Below, one piece after another: positions 61,758-64,000 of a stretch of 64,000 nucleotides of DNA. This DNA comes from Choricystis sp. odSpoLacu1. Lineage: Eukaryota; Chlorophyta; Trebouxiophyceae. How positions within the stretch are numbered: the first letter of the stretch is position 1; each line of letters begins with the position of its first letter. The position numbers and the translations under genes are program-made. Below the pieces are notes generated by a model, which saw only the letters and a list, made by a program, of their open reading frames with translations, was not told the origin of the DNA and made no database searches. Location: contig OY253662.1 in assembly GCA_958009055.1 (NCBI GenBank), positions 434,001 through 498,000 on the forward strand. Direction: 5' to 3'.

Positions 61758-64000
61758 ATGAAGCTGTCAGGTACGAACAAAGGGCTGGGCAGGGTCAACG
61801 AGAGTCGACGTGAGCGGGGAGGCTGCGGCTTTGCCCGCCAAAGGGGAAGCCGCCCATGCGACGATGTGGGGCCGGCTCGGCGCCCGACAACACACCCCTT
61901 TCCCGTACCTTCACCCTCACAGCGTGCATGTTGATTGCCCTGATGGCGGCGACTGCGTCTGCGCAGACGGTGAGTCTGAAAATGGTGGGGGTTTGGCTTC
62001 CAAAGCGGAGCGCGCGTGAGGAGCGCGCGCGGAGCGCGAAACTCTGCGACACGCAGTGCGCGGCGTGCAGTCTTGGATTGCATAAAATGCGTTTTGCTAC
62101 GTCGGTGGGATGTTGCCGCACGCCGCGCCAGCGGCTGAGAGTTTGCACGCAGTATCGCAAGATGGAGGGGAAACTGCCACCCTGGGGCGCAACAAAGGAA
62201 GCTGCCTTTTTTGCGTGTGTTCAAAAACCACGCCCCCCCTTCCCTCTCTCTGCAGGCCGCCACGCTGGACGCAACCATCGCCAACAAGACGGCCGACGTG
62301 CTGGCTGCGGTCAACGCTGCAGAGAAAGCGGTGGTGTTCGCGTCGTTGAGCGCCAAGCCTGACATCACTGTCGTGGCGGCGACGCTGGCGGCGTCCAACA
62401 ATTTAGCCTCCGGCTCCGCCTTGACGGTGGTTCAACCGTCACCCGCCACGCCGACCGTGCCATCAGGCACCCTGCAGTGCCTGGTGAACGCGGACGGCGT
62501 GGTGGTTGGGCTGGTGGGCAGCAACGGTAAGGGGAACGAGGGGTGGAGAGGGGGCAGTGTGTGTTTTGTTTCTTTTCAACCCCGACCCTCCACTCCCACC
62601 CCAAACCCCTCCCACCCACAGGCAACTACGCGTGCTCCACCACTGCCGACACGTCCGTGCCCATTCCCATTGGCGACGGCTACATCAGCGGCTTGAAAGT
62701 GGCGGTCGCCAAGGTCGGGCCGCCGTATGTCGGCAAGCTTGTCGTCAGTGTCACGCCTCGCGGCGGCGGCTGGCCCGCCACCTACACGTGCGGTTCGGGG
62801 GGCGGCTTGCCTGTGACTCTGTTGTCGCCCTTGCAAGCGTTGTTGCTCTATGACTCGCGGGTTGGGTGCGTGGGCGCGCCGGCGTCTGGCGGTGGCCGCC
62901 GCCGCCTGGCGTCATCTGCCACCGCGTTGAACGTGTCCAGCCTGCTGTTGGAGGTGGCCTTGCGTCCAGTGGCGGCTGACGCTCCTGTACCGACTCTTCT
63001 GCTGAACGGCGTGCCAGTGGCCGGGGAGGTGCCGACGCCGACGCCGTCCTCGCCCACCGTCACACCAAGCACAGCCAGCCGCGCCATCAACTCGGCAGCA
63101 GCACTGATCATCACAGGCTCTGGATTTGACGCCGCGGCAGCTGGCAACGCGGTCACACTCAGCCTTGATGCAGTCGGCAATGTGACGTCGGCGACGTCCA
63201 ACCGACTCGACGTCACGCTGACGACGGCTCCCACGAGCGTTGGCTCGCTGACCGCCATCGTGACATCGTTTGGTGTGTCCAGCGGGCCGGCTGTGCAGGT
63301 AGCGACCGTCGTGGCCCCACCAACCGTCGTTGTCAACACGTCCAGCCGTGCCCTAGACGCGCCGACACTCGTCATCGCCGGCACCGGTTTCGACGCGTCG
63401 ACGCCGTCGGCCAACGTGGTGGCCTTGAGCAGCGGCAACGGCACGGTGACGGGCGCGACGCCTACTTCTCTGACCGTCGCGTTTTCCTCGCCGCCGAGCC
63501 TTGGCAATCTCACGGCTGTGGTGACGTCGTTCGGCGGGGCCAGCGGCGCCCCTGTGCAGGTGGCCACCGTGGTGGCCGCACCGACCGTCGTTGTCAACAC
63601 GTCCAGCCGTGCCCAAGACGCGCCGACACTCGTCATCGCCGGCACCGGTTTCGACGCGTCGACGCCGTCGGCCAACGTGGTGGCCTTGAGCAGCGGCAAC
63701 GGCACGGTGACGGGCGCGACGCCTACTTCTCTGACCGTCGCGTTTTCCTCGCCGCCGAGCCTTGGCAATCTCACGGCTGTGGTGACGTCGTTCGGCGGGG
63801 CCAGCGTCGCCCCTGTGCAGGTGGCCACCGTGGTGGCCCCACCGACCGTCGTTGTCAACACGTCCAACCTGGCCCAAGACGCGCCGACACTCGTCATCGC
63901 CGGCACCGGTTTCGACGCGTCGACGCCGTCGGCCAACGTGGTGGCCTTGAGCAGCGGCAACGGCACGGTGACGGGCGCGACGCCTACTTCTCTGACCGTC
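61758..64000 (+). CDS. Giant secreted TIG repeat protein, copy 5 (runs off window)
   Basis: Exons 61758-61770, 61923-61969, 62256-62526 and 62622 onward. The signal peptide, N-terminal domain and diverged first TIG are as in the other copies. The near-identical TIG array starts at 63320 and the window ends in its third unit. Like copies 3 and 4 it has Leu rather than Arg after the RRR run (about 62906), grouping these three against copies 1 and 2. Confidence 0.78.
63320..64000 (+). repeat. TIG-module tandem array, copy 5 (partial, 2.6 x 261 bp)
   Basis: Two complete units and part of a third, with linkers SSRAL, SSRAQ, SNLAQ. Continues beyond the window. Confidence 0.9.

Noticed and set aside
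30259..63966. Very long minus-strand open frames (up to about 1400 codons) opposite the TIG arrays
   Set aside because: They are mirror images of the 261-bp repeat. A stop-free antisense frame in one GC-rich unit is multiplied by the array. No start context, introns or known domain support them, while the plus strand has signal peptides and splice sites.
26167..64000. Transposon or virus integration as the source of the array
   Set aside because: No transposase, integrase, reverse transcriptase, capsid or polymerase frame was seen, and no terminal inverted repeats bound the units. The edges lie inside the USP exon, which fits segmental duplication better.
1..64000. tRNA, rRNA or other structured RNA genes
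   Set aside because: Gaps between genes were read for cloverleaf arms, T-loop (GGTTCGAATCC-like) and rRNA signatures; none was convincing by eye. A tRNAscan or Infernal run would be decisive.

Overview
The window is nuclear DNA of a very GC-rich eukaryote, probably a protist. Genes are dense and lie on both strands. Many carry short spliceosomal introns with GTGAGT/GTAAG donors and C-rich tracts ending in CAG. The gene content is eukaryotic: complex III hinge protein, Integrator subunit 3, cohesin SCC3/STAG, a USP-type deubiquitinase and glutamine-dependent NAD synthetase. TTAGGG repeats suggest the host telomere unit is TTAGGG. A GC-rich heterotrophic stramenopile such as Cafeteria would fit, but that is inference; nothing here fixes the species.

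Region 1 (1-15361) is ordinary chromosome. In order it holds UQCRH/QCR6 (+), INTS3 (-), a 55-residue membrane ORF (-), a small secreted protein (+), a PlsC-type acyltransferase (+), alanine-glyoxylate aminotransferase (-), NAD synthetase (+) and cohesin STAG/SCC3 (+, with two apparent indel frameshifts). Several pairs are divergent or convergent with only about 190-400 bp between them.

Region 2 (15362-26431) is rearranged. A secreted DUF11-repeat protein is cut off at its 3' end by a TTAGGG array at 19263. A fragment of a foreign-looking, less GC-rich secreted-protein gene follows (19292-22413). It is frameshifted and contains serial palindromes. A second TTAGGG pair at 22414, flanked by a 6-bp direct repeat, then joins it to a 5'-truncated Fe/Mn superoxide dismutase. 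An intact USP-family deubiquitinase gene ends the region.

Region 3 (26167-64000) is a tandem segmental array. Units of about 9.2-13.7 kb carry: the last ~264 bp of the USP gene; a broken TIG/NHL-like pseudogene ending in a TTAGGG array; a spacer with an orphan signal-peptide exon; and a giant secreted gene. The giant gene encodes a signal peptide, an N-terminal domain, 8-13 near-identical 87-residue TIG/IPT modules (261 bp each) and a C-terminal array of Asp-box (BNR-like) repeats. Five copies are present: copies 1, 2 and 4 are long, copy 3 has lost its signal-peptide exons, and copy 5 runs off the window. Copies differ in TIG number, in the combination of variant residues per module and in the C-terminal domain; copy 2 has gained a glycine-rich domain. 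Interstitial telomeric repeats sit at or near most of the breakpoints.

My reading is that this is a subtelomere-like, actively recombining locus. It appears to amplify and reshuffle a mosaic repeat surface or secreted protein family, with telomeric DNA left at joints. No rRNA, tRNA, CRISPR, transposase, integrase or viral hallmark gene was seen.
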